64,000 nucleotides of DNA, taken from the NCBI GenBank assembly GCA_040768445.1, contig JAXGMV010000001.1:1798001-1862000 (forward strand). Reading direction: 5' to 3'. The notes under the pieces are model-generated. The model searched no databases. It was given only the letters and a program-made list of their open reading frames with translations, and was not told the origin of the DNA. This document shows, one piece after another, positions 24,560 through 33,500 of this stretch. Source of the stretch: JAXGMV01 sp040768445. Its GTDB lineage: Bacteria; Chloroflexota; Anaerolineae; Anaerolineales; Anaerolineaceae. The translations under genes and the position numbers were made by a program. Within the stretch, counting starts at the first letter, position 1. The number at the start of each line of letters is the position of its first letter.

Positions 24560-25743
24560 AAAGCCGCCTCCCTGTTTTTCTGATTGATCTTGATGGTGTG
24601 CTGGTGGAACCCCGCGGTTACCGATTTGCCATTCAATCAACGCTCAATTGGTTTGCCGAGCGGATGGGTCTTGGTGACATGTACCCGGGAGAAGATGCTA
24701 TCGCTGGATTTGAAGCGATTAATATGACGAGTGAGTGGGATATTACATCCATCCTGCTGGCATCGATTTTTAACGAATTGGTAAAACAATATCCTGGTTT
24801 CGCTCTGCCGGCTGATGTGTTGGCGGCTTGCGATTTTGTTAATGATCACCATTTGGATGCGCCAAAGCTTTCACTTGATTTATTGAGATCTACGTTATAT
24901 GCAAATTTCCGGCCAGGAATGCAATTTGCTGATCTGGCATTTGACCTTAGCCGGCCAGTTAATGGCAGTAAAACCTTTTCCGCCCTGGCAGAGCACCCGC
25001 TATTAGAAAATATCTTAACCCGAACACGTATGTTGGATGGCTCGTTAACGACACGCGTATTCCAACATTTTACGCTCGGCTCAGAAAAATTTGAGGTATT
25101 TACTGGTATGGTAGCATTATTCAACAGCGAATCATACCTGTTGAAATATGACCGGGTAATGATCAAGGAAACCACCCGCAAAATGCTGTTAACGTTTTGG
25201 GAACAGTCTAAATGTGGTGCTGCCATTTTTACAGCCAGACCTTCGCTGCCTCAATCGGGCAGAGAGTTCACTTATAACTACTCTCCAGAAGCTGAGATCG
25301 CTTTACAGGAGCTTAAGCTAAGTGAGCTGCCGTTAATTGCCGGCGGAAAAATGGGCTGGCTTGCGTCAAAAAAGGGTTTAAGCATTGAACACTTCATCAA
25401 GCCGTCTCCAGTTCAAGCACTGGCGGCAATTGGTGCTGCTGTTACTCGAGAGAGTGAACTTGCCTTGCTGGCGGCTGCCGATTTTTATATGAACCAAAAC
25501 AACGATTTCTTCAAATGGCTGCCGCCTCTTTCAATACATGTTTTTGAGGATTCTGGCGGCAACATAAAGTCTGTAGAGAATGCTGTCAGACTTTTAAACC
25601 GTCAGGGTACAGACGTCCAATTCAAGGCTTGGGGAATCAGTGAAAATCAGCAGAAGCAGCATGCTCTAAAAGATTCTGGTGCTGTAATTCTATCGGACAT
25701 TAATCAGGCAATACAAAATGCACTTAGCAATGAAAAATTGTAA
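24556..25743 (+). CDS. HAD-superfamily phosphatase in the his operon, candidate histidinol-phosphatase
   Basis: A protein of 395 residues from GTG 24556. All four HAD motifs are visible: DLDGV (Asp11, Asp13), IFTAR (Thr226), IKPSP (Lys282) and FEDSGGN (Glu331, Asp332), so it should be an active Asp-nucleophile phosphatase. The stretch between motifs I and II is about 210 residues, far longer than a usual HAD cap. Residues 300-325 are another insert. It overlaps hisE by 4 nt and precedes hisD by 15 nt. Every other step of histidine synthesis is encoded in this operon except the phosphatase, and HisB lacks that domain here. It is unlike HisN (IMPase) or HisJ (PHP). The role is inferred from context. 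Confidence 0.7.
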   Translation: MKSRLPVFLIDLDGVLVEPRGYRFAIQSTLNWFAERMGLGDMYPGEDAIAGFEAINMTSEWDITSILLASIFNELVKQYPGFALPADVLAACDFVNDHHLDAPKLSLDLLRSTLYANFRPGMQFADLAFDLSRPVNGSKTFSALAEHPLLENILTRTRMLDGSLTTRVFQHFTLGSEKFEVFTGMVALFNSESYLLKYDRVMIKETTRKMLLTFWEQSKCGAAIFTARPSLPQSGREFTYNYSPEAEIALQELKLSELPLIAGGKMGWLASKKGLSIEHFIKPSPVQALAAIGAAVTRESELALLAAADFYMNQNNDFFKWLPPLSIHVFEDSGGNIKSVENAVRLLNRQGTDVQFKAWGISENQQKQHALKDSGAVILSDINQAIQNALSNEKL

Positions 25744-25758
25744 ACAGGAGACATAAAA

Positions 25759-27096
25759 GTGAAAATTTATACAGTGGAAGATGCAGTAAATAATCTATTA
25801 AAAAGACAACCCTTTGGGCTTGAGACTGTCTCAACCAGGACTCTGGATGGTATTAAAACAATATTTCAGGAGGCACTCAGCCCGTCAGAAGCTGTAGCAC
25901 GTATTTTGAAAGATGTGCGCACAGGCGGAGACAAGGCTTTGATTAGTTGGAATTCCAGGTTAGATAACAGATCAGATCCAGAATTACTGGTGCCTGCATT
26001 GGAGTTAGAAAATGCAGTCAAGTCATTACCGGATTCTGAGCTTGAAGCATTGCGATACTCGATTGAACGTATCAAAGCATTTCACAACCGCCAGCCAGCC
26101 AGCTCATGGATAGAGCAATCTACTGACGGCACCATGGGGCAATTACTGCGACCCATTCAACGAGTCGGTATCTATGTACCCGGCGGCACAGCGCCTTTAC
26201 CGTCATCAGTACTGATGTCCGTTTTGCCCGCTCAGGTCGCTGGTGTGAATGAGATCGTTATCTGTTCACCACCTGACCGAACAACTGGCAAAATTTCACC
26301 AGTCACGCTTGCAGCCGCATTCCTCGTAGGTATTAAAGAAGTATATGCGATGGGAGGTGCACAGGCGATTGCTGCTCTGGCTTACGGAACTGAGACGATC
26401 CGACCGGTAGATAAAATATTTGGACCCGGCAATATTTTTGTCACCTTAGCCAAACAGCAAGTCTTTGGTGTTGTTGGTATTGATTCTCTGGCAGGTCCTA
26501 CAGAGACAGTGATTATTGCTGATGACACAGCAAACCCTGAGTGGGTGTCGCTTGACCTGCTCGCTCAAGCCGAACATGATCCATTGGCATCAGCTATTCT
26601 TCTCACTCCTTCATCGTCACTTTCAGAGAAGGTCACTATCGAAATTGATCGCCTAATCAATGGCAGCCCCTCCTTCTCACGACAGGCAATACTTGACCAG
26701 TCACTCAATGACCGAAGTGGCATGGTAGTTACAGCTGACCTGGCTGAAGCAGTCTCCCTTTCAAATGCGTATGCTCCCGAGCACCTCAACCTGGTTGTCT
26801 CAGACCCCTGGGCGTGGATACCTCTGATCACTGCAGCTGGCGGCATATTTGTGGGCGAACATTCATTTGAAGTACTCGGTGACTACGCAGCCGGACCGAG
26901 CCATGTTATGCCGACGGGTGGATCAGCCAGGTATGCCTCTCCTTTGAATGTCTGGGATTTTTTGCATATCATCAGCCTGGTTGCACTTAAACCCGGAGAA
27001 GATGCACAAAATGTGGCAAAAGCATCGTCAACCATTGCACGCATGGAAGGATTAGATGCTCATGCCAGATCTGCTGAGGCAAGAATGCTTCAGTAA
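25759..27096 (+). CDS. hisD: Histidinol dehydrogenase
   Basis: A protein of 445 residues from GTG 25759, with GGAG 8 nt upstream. It oxidises histidinol to histidine in two NAD-dependent steps. Motifs are RVGIYVPGGTAPLPSSVLM, GPGNIFVTLAKQQVFG, the zinc-binding QAEHDPLASA, NAYAPEHLNLV with the catalytic Glu-His, and the C-terminal AGPSHVMPTGGSARY. The hisD gene is last in this operon, whereas in many bacteria it follows hisG. Confidence 0.96.
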   Translation: MKIYTVEDAVNNLLKRQPFGLETVSTRTLDGIKTIFQEALSPSEAVARILKDVRTGGDKALISWNSRLDNRSDPELLVPALELENAVKSLPDSELEALRYSIERIKAFHNRQPASSWIEQSTDGTMGQLLRPIQRVGIYVPGGTAPLPSSVLMSVLPAQVAGVNEIVICSPPDRTTGKISPVTLAAAFLVGIKEVYAMGGAQAIAALAYGTETIRPVDKIFGPGNIFVTLAKQQVFGVVGIDSLAGPTETVIIADDTANPEWVSLDLLAQAEHDPLASAILLTPSSSLSEKVTIEIDRLINGSPSFSRQAILDQSLNDRSGMVVTADLAEAVSLSNAYAPEHLNLVVSDPWAWIPLITAAGGIFVGEHSFEVLGDYAAGPSHVMPTGGSARYASPLNVWDFLHIISLVALKPGEDAQNVAKASSTIARMEGLDAHARSAEARMLQ

Positions 27097-27203
27097 ACTC
27101 ATAAGTTTTTTCAATGAGGAGTGATTTTTTTAAACATAAGAATTGAGACAGGCCTGTTAAGATGGTGAATAGTGACACCTGGAAAAATGACACCAAAAAA
27201 AGG

Positions 27204-27232
27204 TTGACGTTTTTTTTGATAAATGCTATACT
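27204..27232 (+). promoter_or_regulatory. Promoter of the tRNA pair
   Basis: TTGACG at 27204-27209, a 17-bp spacer, TATACT at 27227-27232; predicted start near 27239, about 25 nt before tRNA-Gly. Apart from this and the two tRNAs, 27097-27618 holds nothing recognisable except a possible -10 (TACAAT, 27570-27575) for the peptidase gene downstream. Confidence 0.75.
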
Positions 27233-27263
27233 CACGGTCGATAATTGAATAGAAGCGGTGTCT

Positions 27264-27336
<73 letters not shown>

Positions 27337-27355
27337 CTTATTATCAGTTGATCGT

Positions 27356-27426
27356 GGCGACGTGGCCAAGTGGCAAGGCAAGGGTCTGCAAAACCCTGAT
27401 CACGGGTTCAAATCCCGTCGTCGCCT
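27356..27426 (+). tRNA. tRNA-Cys (GCA)
   Basis: A cloverleaf with acceptor GGCGACG/CGTCGCC, anticodon stem AGGGT/ACCCT with loop CTGCAAA, T-stem ACGGG/CCCGT, and discriminator U73, a known tRNA-Cys identity base. CCA is not encoded; a T run follows directly. It lies 19 bp after tRNA-Gly, likely in one transcript. Confidence 0.97.
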
Positions 27427-27618
27427 TTTTTGTTTTAAAGCGGGGAATTATCAATTTCTTCCCATCTGGCCAAAATTTATTATCACCACAAAATATTACC
27501 TAACAGCGGACAGAGACACTAACAGGCATTTCTGCAGGTGTTACCCTTCATTTGCTACTCAGAATGTTGTACAATCCACTTCAGGATGGTTTACTGGTAA
27601 GGTAAGGGAGATATTCAA

Positions 27619-29691
27619 ATGGAAAATAATAACCGTGTCTGGCTGATTGCGATTATAGCCTTAGTGTTCCTTTGCTGTATTTGTACGGCGGTATCAATTG
27701 TTGGGATTGGAAGCATCCTGATCATTAATTCCAATACCCAAACACAGACCTCAAGTAATTCCTGGTCACAACTGTCCACACCAGCTGCTGAGTTAATAGT
27801 GCCTTCACAACAGCCTGGCAGCACAAGCACAGAACCTGCGGATGACCCAACATCAGAAATCGTTGTACCACAGGATTCTGAGGCAGCAGCTGAAACACTT
27901 CAGATTCTTCTCGATGCGTTCATTCCCAACAACGATCCCATAGATTTGGCACGGCGGCTTGCAGGAAAAACAGGTATTCCGGAGACTCTCGATCCCGGGT
28001 TGCCAAAACCGCAAGTTGGTGAGGTTAAACCATTTTGGGTCTCAAATGTAGACACAAATGAACAGTTCCAGGTGGATGCAGAACTGGTTTACATGACTGA
28101 ACATTCCTATTTCTGGGTGGAAACCGGGATTAAATACAACAAATCCGACTTAATTGAACTGGCAGACACTTTTGAAAGCAAGATATACCCGACTAACCGG
28201 GAGTTCTTCGGGAGCGAATGGACGCCAGGTGTTGATAATGATGAACGGCTTTACGTGCTGTATGCCGCAAATCTGGGCAATAACCTGGCCGGTTACTTTT
28301 CGTCAGTCGATTCACTACACCCGCTGGCACATGAGTACTCCAACGGTCACGAATTATTCGTATTCAGTGCTGACAACCTCACATTTGATGAGGAGTATAC
28401 CTATGGGGTGCTTGCCCATGAGTTCCAGCACATGATCCACTGGTATCATGACAGGAATGAAGACACCTGGCTGAATGAAGGATTTTCAGAATTATCCGTG
28501 TTTTTGAATAATTACGGGACTGGTTTTAAAGATTATCTGTATGCCCAGGACCCCGATATTCAGTTAACGGATTGGCCAACTGATTTTGGTGACACGACAC
28601 CGCATTATGGCGCTGCATTTTTGTTTGTTACATATTTTCTTGACCGCTTTGGCGATGATGCTACCAAAGCATTGGTAGCTGAAACAGATAACGGTATGGA
28701 CTCCGTTGACAAAGTCCTCAGTGATTTGGGTATCGTCGACCCGTCAACCGGCTCAGTCATCACAGCTGATGAGGTCTTCATGGATTGGACAACTGCCAAT
28801 TTCCTTGGTGACACGTCAGTTGGGGATGGCCGGTTCGCATATAACGACTATACTGATGCGCCGCAGGTGAGCAGCACTGAGTTATTGACCAATTGTTCAA
28901 GGGATTCAATTAATGGTGAAGTGAGCCAGTATGGTGTTGATTACATTGAGCTGGATTGCAGCGGCATTGTGAACCTGTACTTCAAGGGAACCACCGAAGT
29001 TAAACTACTTCCAGAAGACGCACATTCCGGTTCGTATGCTTTTTGGTCAAATAAAGGCGATGAATCAAACATGCGCCTGACCAAGGCTATTGATTTAACC
29101 GGAGTGAGCAGCCCGGTGAAGATGTCTTACTGGATGTGGTATGACCTGGAGGAGGATTACGATTACCTGTACCTTTCAGCCAGCGAAGATGGGCAGTCTT
29201 GGGAGATCATCACTACCCCGCGCGGCACTGCAGAAGACATCTCAGGTAACAGCTATGGGTGGGGCTACAATGGGCAAACCGGCGGCTGGGTGGAAGAAAC
29301 CGTAGATCTCAGCGCTTATGCCGGCAAAAATATCCAAATCAGGTTTGAATATGTAACTGACGCGGCAGTAAATGGAGAAGGTCTTCTGCTGGACGACATC
29401 CGGATTGATGCCATTGATTATGCCAATGACTTTGAAACATCAGCTGATGATTGGACTGCTGAAGGTTTCGTGCGGGTTCAAAACCGGCTGCCGCAAGAGT
29501 ACGGTGTCAGGTTGATAAAAACTGCAAAAGATGGCAGTGTCAGCATTGAGAATTTAGTACTTGATGAAAACCAGTCAGGTCAAGTCCAGTTGGATTTTGA
29601 CCGGGAAGTCAAGCAGGTGATTGTTTCTGTGAGCGGGTTAACCCGCTTCACCAGGATGCCAGCTGAGTACGAAATTACCGTCAGTCAATAA
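27619..29691 (+). CDS. Secreted or membrane-anchored zinc metallopeptidase (M6/immune inhibitor A-like)
   Basis: A protein of 690 residues. An N-terminal helix (about 8-35, VWLIAIIALVFLCCICTAVS) is followed by a Ser/Thr/Pro-rich linker to about 90. The peptidase domain has the zinc motif HEFQH (His267, Glu268, His271), then NEDTWLNEGFSELS supplying a likely third ligand. From about residue 450 a jelly-roll domain follows (SYWMWYDLEEDYDYLYLSASEDG, LLLDDIRIDAIDY), the MAM/concanavalin-like module found in immune-inhibitor-A proteases. It probably degrades extracellular protein. GGGAGA precedes ATG 27619, and a strong hairpin terminator follows. Confidence 0.8.
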   Translation: MENNNRVWLIAIIALVFLCCICTAVSIVGIGSILIINSNTQTQTSSNSWSQLSTPAAELIVPSQQPGSTSTEPADDPTSEIVVPQDSEAAAETLQILLDAFIPNNDPIDLARRLAGKTGIPETLDPGLPKPQVGEVKPFWVSNVDTNEQFQVDAELVYMTEHSYFWVETGIKYNKSDLIELADTFESKIYPTNREFFGSEWTPGVDNDERLYVLYAANLGNNLAGYFSSVDSLHPLAHEYSNGHELFVFSADNLTFDEEYTYGVLAHEFQHMIHWYHDRNEDTWLNEGFSELSVFLNNYGTGFKDYLYAQDPDIQLTDWPTDFGDTTPHYGAAFLFVTYFLDRFGDDATKALVAETDNGMDSVDKVLSDLGIVDPSTGSVITADEVFMDWTTANFLGDTSVGDGRFAYNDYTDAPQVSSTELLTNCSRDSINGEVSQYGVDYIELDCSGIVNLYFKGTTEVKLLPEDAHSGSYAFWSNKGDESNMRLTKAIDLTGVSSPVKMSYWMWYDLEEDYDYLYLSASEDGQSWEIITTPRGTAEDISGNSYGWGYNGQTGGWVEETVDLSAYAGKNIQIRFEYVTDAAVNGEGLLLDDIRIDAIDYANDFETSADDWTAEGFVRVQNRLPQEYGVRLIKTAKDGSVSIENLVLDENQSGQVQLDFDREVKQVIVSVSGLTRFTRMPAEYEITVSQ

Positions 29692-29711
29692 GCTTTGATC
29701 ATTAAACCGTC

Positions 29712-29745
29712 AGGGCAGTAAACAAGTTGTTTGCTGCCCTTTATT
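29712..29745. terminator. Bidirectional terminator
   Basis: AGGGCAG (29712-29718) pairs with CTGCCCT (29734-29740), extended by A/T pairs to a stem of about 12 bp, then TTTATTG. It lies between converging genes ending at 29691 (+) and 29747 (-). Confidence 0.8.
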
Positions 29746-29746
29746 G

Positions 29747-29959
29747 TTATGCTGAAGTTTTCAAACTCTCAAGTTCTTCTTCGAGCTCTTTTCGTTTTTG
29801 CTCCGATGCATGTCGAATGTCCGTAGCAATGTTTTGCACCCGCTCAGTTACTGTATTTCTGAGTTGATTGCCTGATTTTGGAGTGAACAGTAAGACCAGC
29901 AAACTTGATACTAATGCTCCTAAAAACGCGCCTGTAATAAAGCGTGAAATCTTTTTCAT
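29747..29959 (-). CDS. YtxH-like small membrane protein
   Basis: A protein of 70 residues: one helix (FITGAFLGALVSSLLVLLFTPKSG) followed by an amphipathic, Glu/Lys-rich tail ending in a coiled-coil-like stretch (EQKRKELEEELESL). The GxxxGA helix followed by LFTPKSGxxLR is the signature of YtxH-domain proteins, often stress-linked and of unknown mechanism. AAAGGA precedes ATG 29959. A protein of similar size and type is at 34653-34856. Confidence 0.75.
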   Translation of the reverse strand: MKKISRFITGAFLGALVSSLLVLLFTPKSGNQLRNTVTERVQNIATDIRHASEQKRKELEEELESLKTSA

Positions 29960-30015
29960 TTGTTATCCTTTCATAAACAATTTGATCCTGACCAGAATTC
30001 TACACGATCAGGTGA

Positions 30016-30999
30016 TTAAAATCGAGAAATTTTTAAGGCTCTAAATACAAGGGGCGCAAGTGCAGATACCCATAAGCCAACCAGCGCATAGCGCAGGTAT
30101 CTCAATAATGCCGGTATGAGTGTTTCGCCATCAGGAAAAACCTGATCAAGCCCCATCCACAGCACAATTATGCCAACCAAACCAATAACCAACTGCAGCA
30201 GGCGCAATACAACCGTTCCGTTGGGGGTGTACTTAATCTTCTTCGCATTGAGGTAAATAAGCCCTAACAGCATACCAACCCAGGTACCTGCCACAGTGAT
30301 TGATCCTGATAGGGCAAAAGGTTTGAATTCAGCATCAGGATAGGCGGCTGTTACATTTTTTACCCATAATTCGGGTGCCTGCCAGTTATGAAAGAGACCC
30401 CTAATGACAAACGGGATCAGGATGAAGATCAGTGACGAAAGTACTGCATAGGTTACCTGTTTTGAGGTTGGTTGAGATCTAAACCAGGTGATGACTTTTG
30501 TCTCATAGCGTGTGAAGAGCGCCAGAAGAATGAAACCGATCAGCCAGCCGGTTAGTACATCGGTGAGATAATGCACCCCAAGGTAAATGCGTGAGATACC
30601 CGTTAGCAGGATAAACAGCAGGATCAAGACAGTCACCCAGGTTTTATTGATGGAATGAGCAAATATGCCCCAGATGCTGGCCGCATTTTGTGAGTGTCCA
30701 GAGGGCAGTCCAAAAGAGCCTTCTTCGACCATAGCTTTTACCTCTGAATTGACCCAGAAGGGGCGGGGTTGATGAAACAGGAACTTGATCATCGTGTTGA
30801 CCCCGTTACTTATCAACAGCATAAAGCCGATGCGCAATCCAATTCGGGTATTTATTGTCCAGTATAATATTGGTATGGCAAGCATAAAAAACTGCTCACT
30901 ACCCATGTTAGTGATCACCTTCATTGGTGTCACTAACCATTCAGCCAGGTTTTGAAAAAAAAGGTTGATATAAGTCAGGGTCAATAATAATGAGTCCAC
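30016..30999 (-). CDS. PAP2 family phosphatase (membrane)
   Basis: A protein of 327 residues with about seven helices. The three PAP2 phosphatase motifs are present: KFLFHQPRP (motif 1, K-x6-RP), PSGHS (motif 2) and SRIYLGVHYLTD (motif 3, with catalytic His). These enzymes dephosphorylate lipid phosphates such as undecaprenyl or phosphatidyl-glycerol phosphate on the outer face of the membrane. The first loop is typical of the family, and the extra C-terminal helices are an extension. Start is GTG 30999 with AAAGGAG upstream. Confidence 0.85.
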   Translation of the reverse strand: MDSLLLTLTYINLFFQNLAEWLVTPMKVITNMGSEQFFMLAIPILYWTINTRIGLRIGFMLLISNGVNTMIKFLFHQPRPFWVNSEVKAMVEEGSFGLPSGHSQNAASIWGIFAHSINKTWVTVLILLFILLTGISRIYLGVHYLTDVLTGWLIGFILLALFTRYETKVITWFRSQPTSKQVTYAVLSSLIFILIPFVIRGLFHNWQAPELWVKNVTAAYPDAEFKPFALSGSITVAGTWVGMLLGLIYLNAKKIKYTPNGTVVLRLLQLVIGLVGIIVLWMGLDQVFPDGETLIPALLRYLRYALVGLWVSALAPLVFRALKISRF

Positions 31000-31013
31000 A
31001 GGTGCTCCTTTAA

Positions 31014-31043
31014 TTGACTTTCAAGTAAATTTTATTGTACACT
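31014..31043 (+). promoter_or_regulatory. Promoter with leaderless geometry
   Basis: TTGACT (31014-31019), an 18-bp spacer, TACACT (31038-31043). The ATG at 31050 lies 6 nt after the -10 box, so transcription would begin at or beside the start codon. No Shine-Dalgarno is present. Confidence 0.6.
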
Positions 31044-31049
31044 TTTACC

Positions 31050-33458
31050 ATGAAAACAGGCATAAAAAAATACGGCGATCTGCTCAGCAGCTTATTTCTT
31101 CTGATAGCCATTTGGTCAGCTACCACCCGCCTTACAACGACGGATTGGACTGACAATTTGATGATGGTGCAGGTCTGTGCTGTCCTTGGTACCCTTATTG
31201 GTATTCTCATTGGTGCGACCAGGTTTTCTAAGATTACCTCACGTTTGTTAATGGTTACATTCTCTCTGTTTATTCTGGGCTGGCAGATCAGCACTTTGAC
31301 CAGTGCTGATTTGTTTTGGTCAGAAAAGAGCATTGATGTTCTAAGGCGGGTCATCAATTCAACCTTGCTTTTTTTGAATAATCAGCCTGTACAGGAATCA
31401 ACCCTGTTTTTGATCTCCATGGTGACCATTTTCTGGTTTGCTTCCCTGGGAGCTGGCTACCTTCTGTCTCGTTACGGTCGCCCCTGGCTGCCTTTGATCA
31501 TAATTGGTGTGATCCTGCTTGTGTTTAATGTATTTCCGCCTTTCCATGTATCAAGGCATTTTTTCAGCGGCTTGTTTACGCTTTCATCCTTGCTGCTGTT
31601 GGGACGATTGTTTTACTTAAAATCTCAGCTTCAGTGGCGTGAAAAAGGTTCTACGATTGATTACGGTGTTGATTTTGACATCACCCGCACAGTTGCAGTT
31701 GTTGGGTTTGTGATTGTTCTTATCACCTGGAATATCCCTTATGTGATTGATGTATTCACCCCTGAATCCGAAGAGCAGCAGGATCTGCGTGAGCTGTGGA
31801 AACCGCTTCAAAATCGGTTGAGCAATGCGTTCAACAGTTTGAGAAGGCAGCCGGGGGAGAGAACAGATTTTTATGGCGCAAGCCTCGCCCTGGGTACACG
31901 GGCTGCGCAGGGTGATGATGACGTCTTTTATGCAGTGCCGGAAGGTGATAAACCGAGGGGTTTCAGGTATTACTGGCGCTCGAGGACTTATGACTATTAC
32001 GAGGATGGCAGCTGGCGTAACACCATTGAGGGTAGTGAATTGATTTTCCCTGATGAATGGAAAATAGAAAAGCCAGATTGGGATGGACGGCAGGAATTAT
32101 CCTTCAGCATGCAGCCGAGAACAATGCAGACAAGGAATATCTATGCGCCCGGATACTTACTTTCGGTGGATGTCGCCGTTGATCTTGTCCACGAGCAAAT
32201 TATTGGTGATTATTCTGCCACCCAGGCTGCGTTGATTACGCCTGATCCTGCCCAGCCATTACTGTCAGCGCCTGCACTCTTCTACGATCACATCAGTGCA
32301 ATCTCCAGGACTGCTCTGGAAAATGGCAAGATCTACCAGGTAACATCCTGGGCAGCGTTACCAACCCTGGATCAAATGCGGTCTGCTGGCGACGATTACC
32401 CAAATTGGGTCACAGACCGTTATCTCTACATGCCCGCCAGTATCACCGAGCGCGTGAGACGCCTGGCTGAAGAAATCACACAGGATCAACCGACAAATTT
32501 TGATAAGGTGATGGAGATCACTCGTTTTCTGCGCGCAGAGATTACTTACTCAGATACAGTTGAGATGCCTGAGAATGTAGCAGATCAAATTGACTGGTTT
32601 ATTTTTGAAAGCAAAGAAGGATACTGTAATTATTATGCAACTGCTGAAATCATGATGCTGCGGTCTATTGGTATCCCTGCAAGGCTGGTTGTCGGTTTTA
32701 ATGAAGGCGATTATGAACCTGAAGATCGCACCTATCAGGTTAAGGTAAAAAATAGTCATGCCTGGCCTGAAGCTTACTTTCCGGGCCTGGGCTGGATTGA
32801 ATTTGAACCAACTTCCTCGATTCCACTGCCTGCATTCCTAACATCGCAAAGAAGGGGAGAACAGGGCAACCTGTTTGCGATTGAAGCTTACCTTGACGAG
32901 CCCAGCCTGTCATCTGAGCGTTATGAAGAAAGGCTGAACCGTATCAGGGATGAGTCACTGCGTGACCTTGATTTCGAGCCCGATTCAACCTCACAGTTAC
33001 CAGCAGAATCAAATAAAAAGTTCTGGCTGATTCTCATACCGATACTGGCTGCAGCAGGATATGGATTATCCCGTCTTAAGATCTTTCGTAAGACGCCTTT
33101 ACCGGTAATGTTGGAGCGCTATTTTGACAAACGCGGTATTCAAACACCAAGGCTGCTGAAAATCCTGTCACACAGGTCAAAACTTACTCCGTTGGAACGC
33201 TATTTTTCTGAACTGTCCTGGATGCTTGGATTATTGGGTAAGCCGCTGGCAGCATCATTAACTCCAACTGAACAGGCTGAACTTGTGATTAAGGTAGTTC
33301 CTGAAACCAAACCTTTTATGCAAACCTTATTAACAGAGTTCCAAAAGGATATCTACAGCCCATACGGCGGTGATGCTGCTGCTGCTCGCGCAGCTTATCT
33401 GGCTACCTGGAAACAGGTGCTTATCAAATGGCTGTCACAAACATTCAGGCAGGAGTAG
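31050..33458 (+). CDS. Transglutaminase-like membrane protein (TgpA/DUF3488-DUF4129 type)
   Basis: A protein of 802 residues from ATG 31050; the TTG at 31035 overlaps the predicted -10 box and is rejected. Seven N-terminal helices (to about 240) are followed by an extracytoplasmic transglutaminase-like core with the Cys in SKEGYCNYYATAEIM, the His in KNSHAWPEAYF and an acidic residue in WIEFEPTS (the usual Asp is Glu). A helix near 665 (FWLILIPILAAAGYGL) and a cytoplasmic DUF4129-like tail follow. Related TgpA proteins are encoded next to MoxR ATPase and DUF58 genes, which are not present here. Peptide cross-linking or cleavage is a possibility, not shown. Confidence 0.85.
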   Translation: MKTGIKKYGDLLSSLFLLIAIWSATTRLTTTDWTDNLMMVQVCAVLGTLIGILIGATRFSKITSRLLMVTFSLFILGWQISTLTSADLFWSEKSIDVLRRVINSTLLFLNNQPVQESTLFLISMVTIFWFASLGAGYLLSRYGRPWLPLIIIGVILLVFNVFPPFHVSRHFFSGLFTLSSLLLLGRLFYLKSQLQWREKGSTIDYGVDFDITRTVAVVGFVIVLITWNIPYVIDVFTPESEEQQDLRELWKPLQNRLSNAFNSLRRQPGERTDFYGASLALGTRAAQGDDDVFYAVPEGDKPRGFRYYWRSRTYDYYEDGSWRNTIEGSELIFPDEWKIEKPDWDGRQELSFSMQPRTMQTRNIYAPGYLLSVDVAVDLVHEQIIGDYSATQAALITPDPAQPLLSAPALFYDHISAISRTALENGKIYQVTSWAALPTLDQMRSAGDDYPNWVTDRYLYMPASITERVRRLAEEITQDQPTNFDKVMEITRFLRAEITYSDTVEMPENVADQIDWFIFESKEGYCNYYATAEIMMLRSIGIPARLVVGFNEGDYEPEDRTYQVKVKNSHAWPEAYFPGLGWIEFEPTSSIPLPAFLTSQRRGEQGNLFAIEAYLDEPSLSSERYEERLNRIRDESLRDLDFEPDSTSQLPAESNKKFWLILIPILAAAGYGLSRLKIFRKTPLPVMLERYFDKRGIQTPRLLKILSHRSKLTPLERYFSELSWMLGLLGKPLAASLTPTEQAELVIKVVPETKPFMQTLLTEFQKDIYSPYGGDAAAARAAYLATWKQVLIKWLSQTFRQE

Positions 33459-33470
33459 ATTGAGTTAAAG

Positions 33471-33497
33471 TTTGCTATCCCAATCGGGATAACACAA
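33471..33497. terminator. Short bidirectional hairpin
   Basis: TATCCC (33476-33481), loop AATC, GGGATA (33486-33491), with A/T-rich flanks on both sides, between converging genes ending at 33458 (+) and 33501 (-). Confidence 0.6.
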
Positions 33498-33500
33498 ATT

